From an uncultured Ruminiclostridium sp. (GTDB taxonomy: Bacteria > Bacillota > Clostridia > Oscillospirales > Ruminococcaceae), in contig CAKSFR010000004.1 in NCBI GenBank assembly GCA_934454635.1, positions 1 through 64,000 of the forward strand: a stretch of DNA of 64,000 bases, given 5' to 3'. The notes under the pieces are model-generated. The model made no database searches. It was given only the letters and a program-made list of their open reading frames with translations, and had not been told where the DNA came from. Numbering within the stretch: position 1 is the first letter of the stretch; every line of letters starts with the position of its first letter. This document shows, piece by piece, positions 8,570 through 17,924 of the stretch. A program made the translations under genes and the position numbers.

Positions 8570-11500
8570 TCACATATCAAAGAACGAGATTTGCGCGGAT
8601 TTCGGAAGGTCGCCGAAAACCCCCATTTCCTCAAGCTTATCCATAGTCGAGCCGTTAAGCCCCGACTGACTGCGCAGATCCTCAATGCTGATATAATCAT
8701 GCCGCTGAATAGCGTCGTAGAGCGCGTTCGCCGCATTTTCTCCGCAGCCCTCGACCGACAGGAACGGAAGCCGCAGATCGCCGTTTTCGATAACATACTT
8801 CGTTGCGTGCGATTTCTCAAAATGCACCGGCAGGAACTTTATCCCGCGGCAGAGCATCTCGTGAACAAGCAGGAACGCTTCGTAAGTGGACTTTTCTTTC
8901 GGCGTTGCGTCGGGATTCGCCTGAATCTGCTGCATTCTCGCCTTTACCGCGTCCTTGCCCTGAAGCGCGATGCGTATTTCGATATTTTCCGTGTGCTTCG
9001 TGAGTATTGCGGCGTAAAATTCGGACGGGTGATAGATCTTGTACCAGCCAAGCTTTACCGCGCCCGTAACATATGCGGCAGCGTGCGCTTTCGGGAACAT
9101 ATATTTGATTTTTTTACAGCTTTCAACGTACCAGTCGGGGACGTTGTTGTCCTTGAATGCCTGATAAATCTCGTCGGTGAACAGCTTCGTCGCGTTTCCC
9201 TTTCGGGTTATTTCCATTATCTTGAACGCAAGGCTCGGTTCAAGCCCCTTGTGAAGCAGGTAGACCATGATGTTGTCACGCGTTCCGATAACCTCGCTGA
9301 TAGTGCAGGTCCCGTTGGCGATAAGCTCCTGCGCGTTGCCGAGCCATACGTCCGTGCCGTGAGAAAGTCCCGAAATCTGGAGCAGGTCGGAGAAATTTTT
9401 CGGCTTGGATTCAAGCAGCATTCCGATAACGAAGTTCGTTCCAAATTCGGGCAGCCCGTATGTGCCGACCTTTATTCCCGTTTCAGCTTCGGTTATCCCG
9501 AGCGCTTCGGGCGACGTAAACAGGCTGTACACCCTTTCGTCGGAGGTGGAAACATCGGCGATTTTTATCCCTGTCATGTCCTCAAGGTGCTTATACAGGG
9601 TCGGAACATCATGCCCGAGCTCGTCGAGCTTCAATATGGTGTCGTGCAGAGCGTGGAAGTCGAAGTGCGTTGTGATAATGTCCTTCGTCGCATCATCGGC
9701 GGGTCGCTGAACTGCCGAGAAATCGTAAATATCATAATCGTTCGGAACAACGACCATTCCGCCCGGGTGCTGAGAGGTCGTGCGCTTTACGCCCGTACAG
9801 CCCAGCGAAAGCCGCTTCAGCTCCGCGCTGTTCACGGAAAGTCCGCGTTCCTGAAGATATTTGCGGACAAATCCCTCGGCTGTCTTTTCCTGAACGGCGG
9901 AGATAGTACCCGCCTTAAAAACGTGGTCGGAACCGAACAGATCCTCCGTGTATTTATGTACCTTTGACTGGACTTCGCCCGAGAAGTTAAGGTCGATATC
10001 GGGCGCTTTATCGCCCTTGAAGCCGAGGAATGTTTCAAAAGGAATATCGTGTCCGTCGCGGAACATTTCTTCGCCGCATTTCGGACACTTTTTCGCCGGC
10101 AGGTCAAAGCCCGAACCGACCGACCCGTCGGTTATGAACTCGTTCCAGCGGCATTTTTTGCAGCGGTAATGCGGCGGGAGAGGATTTACCTCGGAAATAC
10201 CCGACATTATCGCAACGAACGACGAACCTACCGAACCTCGCGAGCCTACGAGATAGCCGTTTTTTTCGGAGAACGCAACCAGCTTCTGCGCGATCATATA
10301 AAGTACCGAGAAGCCGTATTTTATAATGGACTGAAGCTCGCGTTCAAGCCGATTTTTTACGATATCGGGAATAACGCCCTCATAGCCGTACCAGTCCATC
10401 GCTCTGTCCCAGCAAAGCTGCTGAAGCTCCTCCTCCGCGCCGTCGAGGTGCGGCGTGAACGTGCCTTTAGGAATAGGACGTATCCGCTCGACCATGTCGG
10501 CGATTCTGTTCGTATTTTCAACTACCACCTCGTACGCCTTTTCAGCGCCGAGATAGGCAAATTCCTCAAGCATTTCGTCCGTTGTACGCAGGTAGAGCGG
10601 CGGCTGATTTGAAGCGTCCTGATAGCCCTGCCCTGCCTGTAATATCTCACGGAAAATGCTGTCCTCGGCGCGCATGAAATGCACGTCGCAGGTAGCCACA
10701 ACGGGTATGCCCAGTTTATCGCCAAGCTCTACGATACGTCGGTTTATCGCCTGAAGCTCAAGCTCTGATTTGACCGTGCCGTTGCGGAGCATAAACGCGT
10801 TGTTACCGATAGGCTGTATCTCAAGATAGTCGTAGAATTTCGCAATTTCTTCGATTTTTTCCTCGGATTTTCCCTCGACAATTGCGCGATAAAGTTCGCC
10901 CGCTTCGCAGGCGCTTCCGAGAATAAGTCCCTCGCGGTAATTTTTAAGTTCCGACATGGGTATGCGCGGCTTTTTATAGTAATAGCTGAGGTTCGACATA
11001 CCGATAAGGCGGTAAAGATTTTTCAGACCCGTGTTATTCTTAACGAGGATTATCTGGTGGAAGCTCGGCATTTTCTTTACGTCCATTTTTCCCGCCGCGA
11101 GGTTAAGGTCGCCCAGCTTTTCGATCGTGCGCCCCTTACGGCTCTCTCCGACAAGACTTATAAAAATGTTAGCAAGCATCTTCGCGTCGTCGATAGCGCG
11201 GTGGTGATTGAAATTGCCCAATTTAAAGTGCGCCGCCATAGCGTCAAGCGTATAGCTTTTTTTGTTGGGGATTATCGCGCGGCAAAGCGCAAGGGTATCA
11301 ATGCTGTCCGCCTTGTAGGGTATGCGGCAGCGGTTGCAGCCCGCGCGCACGAACGACATATCGAACTTTGCGTTGTGTGCGACAAGCGGAGCGTTCCCGC
11401 AAAATTCAACAAAACGGTGCAGCGCCTCATGTTCGAGCGGCGCGTCGGCAACCATGCTGTCGTCAATTCCCGTTATCTCGGTAATGTTTGCGGGAATAGG

Positions 11501-12940
11501 CTTTTCGGGGTTTACAAACGTCTGAAATTCGTCCACGACCTCGAGATTTTTCAGTTTTACCGCGCCTATTTCGGTGATGCGCTCTTCTCCCGCGTTAAGA
11601 CCCGTCGTTTCAAGGTCGAAAATGATTATCTCGTCGTTGACCGGCCGCGAGGTGCAGCCCTCGATAAGCGTGCTCTCGTCGTTTACGAAATACGCCTCCA
11701 TGCCGTAGATAACTTTGAACTTCGTTTCCTTGTCGTTCTTCATTATCTTGTCCCAAGCGCCCATAACTTCGGGATATGCCTGAACATTTCCGTGGTCGGT
11801 TATCGCGACTGCGGGGTGTCCCCACTTATACGCCTGATTTATCAGGTCGGCGGGCGGCGTTACCGCGTCCATATCCGACATATTGCTGTGCATATGCAGC
11901 TCGACGCGCTTCACCTCGGCGGTGTCCGCTTTAGCTATGGTTTTTACGAGCATTGCGGATTTCGGCTCGATAAGCAGCGCTTTTTCAAAGTTGTCGAACT
12001 TCGCGTTTCCGTTTACGAGCACTGTCGCGCCCACTTTAAAGAATGAATAACTCGCAAGCTTTTCCGTTTTTGTGAACACTTTGAGTATCTGCGATGAGGT
12101 GCGGTCGGTAACGCTCAGCATAATAATGGTGAACTGACCGTCTTTTATGGACTTTTCCGTGCGGTCGAAAATTTCGCCCCAGACGGTAACATTTTCCATA
12201 TCGCCGTATATCTCCGCCATAGGCACGGGCGGGTCGTTTATCGCTTTTCCCATAACAAGGTCAGCCTCGTCGCGGAAGCTGCTGTGACTGAACATCAGCT
12301 TGACCGAAACAGGCGGTTCGTGTATCTGCGGGTCGCGAGAATATGTCTTTTTCTGGGGTTTGTCCTGCGGCATATAACCGCTCGGAGCAGGTGCGGCGGA
12401 CGGAGCGGGCGCAGGAGGCGGAACAGGCAGCGCGGCAATCTCCTTCGCAAGATTTTCGTTGTATTCCGCAAGATCAATCTCGGTTTTTCCCGTAAAAACG
12501 ACCTCTTTATCAATTCCGAAAAAGCCTTTTGTATACTTTCGTATCTTTGCGGGAATACCGTCCTCGGTCAGAATAAGACCCCCGCCGCTTTTCAGCTCAA
12601 TCTCAACGGTGCTGTCCCCGATAGTTATTTCCGAGCCGTCAAAATATCCGTTTACATTTTCTCCCGAACGGCGCAGGAACGTGATAACGTCCCACACTGC
12701 GTCAACTCCGTATTCGGACGAGGGGTATTTCGGGTATATCTCGACTCCGCCCGCGTTTATCGCAGCGCGTATTTCTCCCGCCGCCGCAGAAAGAACGTCA
12801 TACGGAACGCGCTTCGGGAGAGCAAGCTGTATAATAAGCGAACGCGACGCTTTTTTATGTAAAATCGAAAGCACCTCGCCGTCGGCAATCGCGCTGTCGA
12901 ACTCAATATTCCCTAACAGATTCTTTAATAAAGCTGCCAA
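8570..12940 (-). CDS. polC: DNA polymerase III alpha subunit, PolC type
   Basis: 1456 residues, the replicative polymerase of low-GC Firmicutes. Order of domains: an N-terminal region; an OB fold near residues 235-330; a PHP domain starting VELHMHSNMSDMDAV, split by a DEDD 3'-5' exonuclease (IIFDLETTGLNAGEERITE); the polymerase core with a Zn finger (CKKC and CPKCGEE); PDIDLNFSGE carrying catalytic aspartates; and a C-terminal duplex-binding part. The start is TTG at 12940, preceded by AAGGCGG; no better codon precedes the conserved N-terminus. It lies 18 bp after ispG, as in many Firmicutes. Confidence 0.97.
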   Translation of the reverse strand: MAALLKNLLGNIEFDSAIADGEVLSILHKKASRSLIIQLALPKRVPYDVLSAAAGEIRAAINAGGVEIYPKYPSSEYGVDAVWDVITFLRRSGENVNGYFDGSEITIGDSTVEIELKSGGGLILTEDGIPAKIRKYTKGFFGIDKEVVFTGKTEIDLAEYNENLAKEIAALPVPPPAPAPSAAPAPSGYMPQDKPQKKTYSRDPQIHEPPVSVKLMFSHSSFRDEADLVMGKAINDPPVPMAEIYGDMENVTVWGEIFDRTEKSIKDGQFTIIMLSVTDRTSSQILKVFTKTEKLASYSFFKVGATVLVNGNAKFDNFEKALLIEPKSAMLVKTIAKADTAEVKRVELHMHSNMSDMDAVTPPADLINQAYKWGHPAVAITDHGNVQAYPEVMGAWDKIMKNDKETKFKVIYGMEAYFVNDESTLIEGCTSRPVNDEIIIFDLETTGLNAGEERITEIGAVKLKNLEVVDEFQTFVNPEKPIPANITEITGIDDSMVADAPLEHEALHRFVEFCGNAPLVAHNAKFDMSFVRAGCNRCRIPYKADSIDTLALCRAIIPNKKSYTLDAMAAHFKLGNFNHHRAIDDAKMLANIFISLVGESRKGRTIEKLGDLNLAAGKMDVKKMPSFHQIILVKNNTGLKNLYRLIGMSNLSYYYKKPRIPMSELKNYREGLILGSACEAGELYRAIVEGKSEEKIEEIAKFYDYLEIQPIGNNAFMLRNGTVKSELELQAINRRIVELGDKLGIPVVATCDVHFMRAEDSIFREILQAGQGYQDASNQPPLYLRTTDEMLEEFAYLGAEKAYEVVVENTNRIADMVERIRPIPKGTFTPHLDGAEEELQQLCWDRAMDWYGYEGVIPDIVKNRLERELQSIIKYGFSVLYMIAQKLVAFSEKNGYLVGSRGSVGSSFVAIMSGISEVNPLPPHYRCKKCRWNEFITDGSVGSGFDLPAKKCPKCGEEMFRDGHDIPFETFLGFKGDKAPDIDLNFSGEVQSKVHKYTEDLFGSDHVFKAGTISAVQEKTAEGFVRKYLQERGLSVNSAELKRLSLGCTGVKRTTSQHPGGMVVVPNDYDIYDFSAVQRPADDATKDIITTHFDFHALHDTILKLDELGHDVPTLYKHLEDMTGIKIADVSTSDERVYSLFTSPEALGITEAETGIKVGTYGLPEFGTNFVIGMLLESKPKNFSDLLQISGLSHGTDVWLGNAQELIANGTCTISEVIGTRDNIMVYLLHKGLEPSLAFKIMEITRKGNATKLFTDEIYQAFKDNNVPDWYVESCKKIKYMFPKAHAAAYVTGAVKLGWYKIYHPSEFYAAILTKHTENIEIRIALQGKDAVKARMQQIQANPDATPKEKSTYEAFLLVHEMLCRGIKFLPVHFEKSHATKYVIENGDLRLPFLSVEGCGENAANALYDAIQRHDYISIEDLRSQSGLNGSTMDKLEEMGVFGDLPKSAQISFFDM

Positions 12941-12958
12941 TTTTTTACCGCCTTTTCA

Positions 12959-13993
12959 CTACCGTATTTTCTCGATTTCCTTTAAAAGTTCAGCGACAAT
13001 TTCACTTTCGGGAACTTTTCGCAGTATCTCGCCCTTGCGGAAAATAAGTCCCTCGCCTTTTCCTCCCGCAACGCCGAGATCGGCTTCGCGCGCCTCGCCG
13101 GGACCGTTCACCGCGCAGCCCATTACCGCAATTTTTATATTTTTTTCAATTCCTCGCGTAGCTTCTTCAACCTTATTCGCAAGCGCTATCAGATCTATCT
13201 GCGTTCTTCCGCAGGTCGGGCAGGAAACAATGTTCACTCCCCCTCCCAGACCTATCGCCTTGAGAATATCGCGCGCCGCATATATCTCGCGAATCGGATC
13301 TGCGGTAAGCGAAACTCTTATGGTGTCGCCTATCCCATCGCAAAGCAGCGAACCGATTCCGACGGCTGATTTTATTATTCCCATGTGCTCCGTTCCCGCC
13401 TCGGTAACTCCGAGGTGAAGCGGATAATCACACTGCTCGGCAAGCAGACGATACGCCGCGATAGTCGTCTTTACATCGGACGCTTTTACCGAAATGACAA
13501 TATCGTCGAAGTCAAATTTTTCAAGCAGACGGACGTGATACAGCGCGCTCTCCGCAAACGCCTGCGGAACAGGCGCACCGTATTTAGCCAAAACCTTTTT
13601 TTCGAGCGAACCCGAATTTATCCCTATTCTTATCGGGATATTCCTGCTTTTGCAGGCCTTCACTACCTCGGCTGCATGGTCGTCGCTGCCGATATTTCCG
13701 GGGTTTATCCTTATTTTGTCCACGCCTGCGGCGGCAGCCTCAAGCGCAATTTTATAGTCAAAGTGAATGTCCGCGACGAGCGGGATCTTCACGCGCTCCT
13801 TTATCGCGGGAATGAGCCGAACGTCGCTGCAATGCGGAATCGCGGCGCGCACGATTTCACAGCCCGCCTTTTCCAGTTCTTCAGCCTGTCTGACGCTTCC
13901 CTCAACGTCCTCGGCAGGGCGGTTGAGCATGGACTGTATATAAATTTTTCCGTCGCCGAGCGTAAGTCCCCCGACTTTCACTTGCTTTTTCAT
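12959..13993 (-). CDS. ispG: 4-hydroxy-3-methylbut-2-en-1-yl diphosphate synthase
   Basis: 344 residues, GcpE family. It reduces MEcPP to HMBPP in the MEP isoprenoid pathway using a 4Fe-4S cluster. The TIM barrel shows PLVADIHFDYKIALEA and RINPGN. The cluster cysteines are in VSCPTCGRTQIDL and in VMGCAVNGPGEA. The ribosome site GGAGGATAA is formed by the last codons and stop of rseP, five bases away, so the genes are tightly coupled. Confidence 0.97.
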   Translation of the reverse strand: MKKQVKVGGLTLGDGKIYIQSMLNRPAEDVEGSVRQAEELEKAGCEIVRAAIPHCSDVRLIPAIKERVKIPLVADIHFDYKIALEAAAAGVDKIRINPGNIGSDDHAAEVVKACKSRNIPIRIGINSGSLEKKVLAKYGAPVPQAFAESALYHVRLLEKFDFDDIVISVKASDVKTTIAAYRLLAEQCDYPLHLGVTEAGTEHMGIIKSAVGIGSLLCDGIGDTIRVSLTADPIREIYAARDILKAIGLGGGVNIVSCPTCGRTQIDLIALANKVEEATRGIEKNIKIAVMGCAVNGPGEAREADLGVAGGKGEGLIFRKGEILRKVPESEIVAELLKEIEKIR

Positions 13994-13998
13994 CTGAA

Positions 13999-15048
13999 TT
14001 ATCCTCCCGAAGCGAGCCGAACGATGTCATTAAACGTAACGATAAGCATAAGCAGCATAAGCGCCGCAAAGCCGATAAAATGTACCATTCCCTCTTTTTC
14101 TGCGGGAATCGGCTTGCGCCGGATAGCCTCGATAAGCAGAAAGAAGAACCGTGCGCCGTCAAGCGCGGGGATCGGCAGCAGGTTGAATATGCCTATATTT
14201 ATCGTGATAAACGCAACAAGCGTAAGAAACGCATTCATGCTCATTGTGCGGTAAGCCGTACTCATTGTCGTAACTACGCCGATAGGTCCCGAGAGGTCGT
14301 TTACGCCGTAAGTTCCCGTAACCAGGTCGATAAGCGTCAGCCATATAAGCCGTCCCTCCGTCAGCGCCGTGCGGAAGCCCATTGAAAGCACGCTTCCGAC
14401 CGTTTTCGCTTCGGGAAGAACCGCGAAGTCGATAACGATTCCCGCCGACTGGGTTTCGCTCTGCTTAGCAAGCGCAAACGGTACGTCGTTAAGTTCGACC
14501 CGCTTTCCGTCGCGCATTACCGTCATATCGAAATACACCCGCTCGGTCTGTTCATCGGCTTTCGCCGCAGTGTTCTGAAAAAAATACGAAATATCCATCG
14601 TTGTCCAGACGGGCATTCCGTTCATTCCGACAATTTCATCTCCGAGCATAAGTTTTTCGGAAGAAACGCTTTTATCCGAAAACTGCGAAACCTGCGTTGT
14701 CGCAATATCTCCGCCGACCGAAACGCTGATAATGCACACGATAAGCCCGAGGATAAGGTTCATAACCGCGCCTGCAACAATAACTATCATGCGCTGCCAC
14801 ACGGGCTTGTTTCTGAACGAATTTGGGTCGTCGCTTTCAATATCCTCGCCGAGCTGGACCGCCCCGCCTATCGGCAGGAGCCTGAACGAATACAGAGTCT
14901 TTTTTCCGCGCACTTTAAACAGCCTCGGACCCATGCCTATCGAAAATTCGTCCACGGTCATGCCGAAAATACGCGCTGCGGTAAAATGCCCCAGCTCGTG
15001 AATAAGAATAATTGCGAAAAAAACCAGAATCGTTATAACAATATCCAT
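13999..15048 (-). CDS. rseP: Site-2 (RIP) zinc metalloprotease
   Basis: 349 residues, M50B family. HELGH at residues 17-21 lies in the first membrane segment. The last region contains LLPIPALDGARF, the LDG motif that gives the third Zn ligand. One PDZ domain lies between (about 110-200, with LGDEIVGMNGMPV), and four membrane segments are visible. Relatives cleave anti-sigma factors or signal-peptide remnants within the membrane. It sits two bases after dxr, a common Firmicute pairing. Confidence 0.95.
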   Translation of the reverse strand: MDIVITILVFFAIILIHELGHFTAARIFGMTVDEFSIGMGPRLFKVRGKKTLYSFRLLPIGGAVQLGEDIESDDPNSFRNKPVWQRMIVIVAGAVMNLILGLIVCIISVSVGGDIATTQVSQFSDKSVSSEKLMLGDEIVGMNGMPVWTTMDISYFFQNTAAKADEQTERVYFDMTVMRDGKRVELNDVPFALAKQSETQSAGIVIDFAVLPEAKTVGSVLSMGFRTALTEGRLIWLTLIDLVTGTYGVNDLSGPIGVVTTMSTAYRTMSMNAFLTLVAFITINIGIFNLLPIPALDGARFFFLLIEAIRRKPIPAEKEGMVHFIGFAALMLLMLIVTFNDIVRLASGG

Positions 15049-15050
15049 AC

Positions 15051-16196
15051 TTAGCCTTCCTGAATGCGGCTCTGAACAAATTCCCCCGCCTGCGCCGCCG
15101 TCCGCGCAATAATATCGAGGTCGATATCTTTCGTTTTGGGTACATTTTCAAGTGCTTCGCCGACCAACTCGCCTATCCTGTAAAACGGTATTCTGTCGTC
15201 CAGAAACGCCGCGACAGCCGCCTCGTTCGCACAGTTGAGAATACAGGGCGCGTTTCCGTCCTCGCTTATCGCCTTTTTCGCAAGCGCAAGGCAAACGAAA
15301 ACCTCCTCGTCCGCTTTTCCGAAAGTAAGCGTTCCCGCGTCGGTGAGCGAAAGCCGCTTCGTCCCCGTCGGAAAACGCTTCGGATAGGTCAGCGCGAACT
15401 GAATCGGTATTTTCATATCGGGAACGCCGAGCTGCGCTATAACCGCGCCGTCCTCATATTCGACCGCCGAATGAACTATGCTCTGACGGTGAACAACGAC
15501 CTCGACCTGCTCGGGTCTTACGTCGAAAAGCCGCACCGCTTCGATAAGCTCAAGTCCTTTATTCATCAGCGTCGCGCTGTCTATGGTTATCTTCCTGCCC
15601 ATGCTCCAGTTCGGGTGTCTGAGCGCCTGTTCTTTCGTAACCGCGCGAAGCTGCTGCGCCGAATAGCCGTAAAAAGGTCCGCCCGAGGCTGTCAGAAGAA
15701 TCTTTTCAATTTTATTATCAGTATTGCCCATCAATGACTGAAAAATCGCAGAGTGTTCGCTGTCGATAGGTAAAACCGAAACTTTTTTTGCACTCGCTGC
15801 CGCTTTCACCAACGCGCCGCCAACTACAAGCGTTTCCTTGTTCGCAAGCCCTATGTCGTTGCCCGCTTCGATTGCCGCAAGCGTCGGTTTCAGTCCCGCC
15901 ATTCCAACGATAGCATTGACCGTCATATCGCACTTTAACGAAGCAAGCTCACAAAGCCCCTCTTCGCCGCAAAGCACCTTTATGTCAGTGTCCGAAAGCC
16001 GCTGCTTTAAATCGGGATACGCCTTTTCCGAAACAATGCATACCGTTTCGGGCTTAAACTCCCTTGCCTGCTGCTCCAGAAGCGAAGCGTTGAAATAAGC
16101 GGAAAGACCCTTTACCGAAAAGCCGTGCATACGAGCTGTTTCGAGGGTCTGCGTGCCGATCGAGCCTGTTGAGCCTAAAACAACAATATCTTTCAT
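15051..16196 (-). CDS. dxr: 1-deoxy-D-xylulose 5-phosphate reductoisomerase
   Basis: 381 residues. It converts DXP to MEP with NADPH. The Rossmann motif LGSTGSIGTQTLE is at the N-terminus; LANKETLVVGG, PIDSEHSAIFQSL and RHPNWSMGRKITIDSATLMN form the metal and substrate site. The only usable start is the ATG at 16196, yet no Shine-Dalgarno sequence precedes it directly. The nearest strong one (GGAGG, 16233-16237) is separated from it by a hairpin. Confidence 0.96.
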   Translation of the reverse strand: MKDIVVLGSTGSIGTQTLETARMHGFSVKGLSAYFNASLLEQQAREFKPETVCIVSEKAYPDLKQRLSDTDIKVLCGEEGLCELASLKCDMTVNAIVGMAGLKPTLAAIEAGNDIGLANKETLVVGGALVKAAASAKKVSVLPIDSEHSAIFQSLMGNTDNKIEKILLTASGGPFYGYSAQQLRAVTKEQALRHPNWSMGRKITIDSATLMNKGLELIEAVRLFDVRPEQVEVVVHRQSIVHSAVEYEDGAVIAQLGVPDMKIPIQFALTYPKRFPTGTKRLSLTDAGTLTFGKADEEVFVCLALAKKAISEDGNAPCILNCANEAAVAAFLDDRIPFYRIGELVGEALENVPKTKDIDLDIIARTAAQAGEFVQSRIQEG

Positions 16197-16206
16197 AGAA
16201 ACGAAT

Positions 16207-16237
16207 AATGCCGAGCAAGCCCGGCATTTTTACCTCC
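16207..16237 (-). promoter_or_regulatory. dxr: Structured dxr translation-initiation region
   Basis: A GGAGG box (16233-16237) is followed by TAAAA and an ATG (16225-16227) that is out of frame with dxr and opens a 57-codon reading frame ending at 16054. A hairpin with AATGCC and GGCATT arms and inner GC pairs (16207-16228) contains that ATG. It stands between the box and the true dxr ATG at 16196. Folding would bring the box near the dxr start. The reverse orientation also has a T-run (16227-16231), so an alternative reading is a rightward terminator, but no rightward gene precedes it. Confidence 0.5.
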
Positions 16238-16261
16238 ATGTTAAAATCGGAGCAAGTTCTG

Positions 16262-16333
16262 ATACTATTTTTCGATCTTACTTTAGACAGTGTCTATGTG
16301 AAGATTCGCCGCTTCCGTGCAGCCTCCGAAAAA
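16262..16333 (-). repeat. Intergenic hairpin repeat, copy A
   Basis: In the cdsA-dxr gap. On the minus strand it reads TTTTTCGGAGGCTGC (16333-16319), then GAAGCGGCGAATCTTC and ACATAG (16315-16294), then GATCGAAAAATAGTAT (16277-16262). The first block is identical to copy D near 52840. The second is identical over 16 bases to copy B near 42990, and the third matches copy B at 15 of 16 bases. An odd-centred inverted repeat AGACA-C-TGTCT lies inside it (16285-16295). Confidence 0.75.
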
Positions 16334-16361
16334 CCGTACAATTAATCATTCTGCGGCGGGG

Positions 16362-17207
16362 TTATATGGCAACAATGGGATAGAAAAGCTGGAAAACCAG
16401 ATAAACAAAGGGCGAAACGATAATAACGCTGTCGAATCTGTCCATTATCCCGCCGTGTCCGGGCAGAATATTGCCGAAATCCTTAACTCCGCACTGACGC
16501 TTCAGAAGCGAAGCCGAAAGGTCGCCGATAAGACCTAGCGGCGCGCTTAAAAGACCCGTTATCACAAGGATCGGAATGCTGACGCTGAAATGATGCGAGC
16601 CGGTGAAAAGCAAATCCCAGAGGTCGTAGCCGAAGCCGAGGAGAAAGGCGAAAATACCCGTGCAGACAATTCCGCCGATAAAGCCCTCCCATGTCTTTTT
16701 CGGACTGATTTCGGGACAAAGCTTGTGCTTCCCGAAAAATGTTCCGACAAAATACGCGCCGCCATCCGCGATCCACGTTTCCACAAGCGTGTAGACAATA
16801 AAGAAAACTCCGTGCTCGGGGTAACGGAACATGAAAAACGCAAGCGTTGAAATTGCAAGCGGTATGCAGACCGTCACAAACGATATAAGTCCTATTTCCT
16901 CAAAACGCACTTCCTTGTGATTGATAAGCATTGCGCAAAGCATTGCCACAAGAAAAACAAACGACACAATTATTGCGCTCCCGCGAATTTCGTCGTAGCA
17001 GAAAAGCAGCGGAAGAATAAATGCGAAAACCATCGCGGTTACGCTTACAGCCTTGTGTGCGAGATATTTTCCCGCGCTGAGTATTTCATAAACCGCAAGC
17101 ACCGACAAAAGGGCGCAAACGCCCGCCATGAGATGTGCGTTGTTCAGCCAGAGGATAAATACGCCGATCGGTATCCCGATCGCGGCGGTAATAAGTCGTT
17201 TTACCAT
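16362..17207 (-). CDS. cdsA: Phosphatidate cytidylyltransferase
   Basis: 281 residues, integral membrane enzyme making CDP-diacylglycerol for phospholipid synthesis. About eight hydrophobic segments are visible. The family signature is at the C-terminus: LKRQCGVKDFGNILPGHGG followed by IMDRFDSV. KTWEGFIGG near residue 170 is also typical. It follows uppS by 21 bp in the usual frr-uppS-cdsA order. Confidence 0.96.
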   Translation of the reverse strand: MVKRLITAAIGIPIGVFILWLNNAHLMAGVCALLSVLAVYEILSAGKYLAHKAVSVTAMVFAFILPLLFCYDEIRGSAIIVSFVFLVAMLCAMLINHKEVRFEEIGLISFVTVCIPLAISTLAFFMFRYPEHGVFFIVYTLVETWIADGGAYFVGTFFGKHKLCPEISPKKTWEGFIGGIVCTGIFAFLLGFGYDLWDLLFTGSHHFSVSIPILVITGLLSAPLGLIGDLSASLLKRQCGVKDFGNILPGHGGIMDRFDSVIIVSPFVYLVFQLFYPIVAI

Positions 17208-17228
17208 AGTTTCGGATTTCCTTCATGT

Positions 17229-17924
17229 CTAAATCCCGCCGTATCGGCGGTTCCTTTTTGCGTATTCGGACAGTGCGAAATCGAGATCCTTTTCCCCGAA
17301 ATCGGGCCAAAGAACGTCTAAAAAAACATATTCCGCATACGCAGCCTGCCATATCAGAAAATTAGACAGGCGCTGCTCTCCGCTCGGTCTTATTATAAGG
17401 TCAACCGGCGGAAGTCCGCTTGTATAAAGCCGCTGTTCGACCGTTTCCTCGGTTATTTCTTCGGGCGAAATCCCCTCGGACACGATTTTCCGCACGGCGT
17501 GAACAATGTCGTCGCGCCCTCCGTAATTTATCGCTATACAGCACACAATTCCCTCGTGATTTTGCGAAGCGAGTGTGACTTTTTCGATTTTCCGTTTCAG
17601 CTCATCGGAAAGCGGGGCGGGGTCGCCAAGGAAAACGAACCTTGCATTTTCCTTGGTCATCTCCATCGCGTCGTCGAGATACTGACTGAACAGCTTCATG
17701 ATAGCGTTTACTTCGGACGCGGGGCGCTTCCAGTTCTCGGTCGAAAACGCGTAGAACGTCACTACCTTTATTCCGCGCTTTCTGCACGCTTCAACACACT
17801 TTTTGAATGTTTTCGCGCCCTGAACATGACCTGCCGTGCGCGGAAGTCCGCGCTTTTTTGCCCAGCGTCCGTTTCCGTCCATGATAATACCGACATGAAC
17901 GGGTAAAAACTCGTTTTCCGCCAT
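17229..17924 (-). CDS. uppS: Isoprenyl (undecaprenyl) diphosphate synthase
   Basis: 231 residues, a cis-prenyltransferase that builds the C55 carrier for cell-wall synthesis. HVGIIMDGNGRWAKKRGLPR contains the catalytic Asp and diphosphate site. FSTENWKRP, INYGGRDDIV and DLIIRPSGEQRLSNFL are the other conserved regions. Its ATG shares one base with the frr stop (TAATG). It draws on isoprenoids from the ispG and dxr products encoded in the same cluster. Confidence 0.97.
   Translation of the reverse strand: MAENEFLPVHVGIIMDGNGRWAKKRGLPRTAGHVQGAKTFKKCVEACRKRGIKVVTFYAFSTENWKRPASEVNAIMKLFSQYLDDAMEMTKENARFVFLGDPAPLSDELKRKIEKVTLASQNHEGIVCCIAINYGGRDDIVHAVRKIVSEGISPEEITEETVEQRLYTSGLPPVDLIIRPSGEQRLSNFLIWQAAYAEYVFLDVLWPDFGEKDLDFALSEYAKRNRRYGGI

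Noticed and set aside
8591..9967. 458-codon open frame on the plus strand
   Set aside because: Antisense to the polymerase core of polC; the polC frame carries all conserved motifs.
11057..12046. 329-codon open frame on the plus strand
   Set aside because: Antisense to the PHP/exonuclease region of polC with low-complexity, basic translation.
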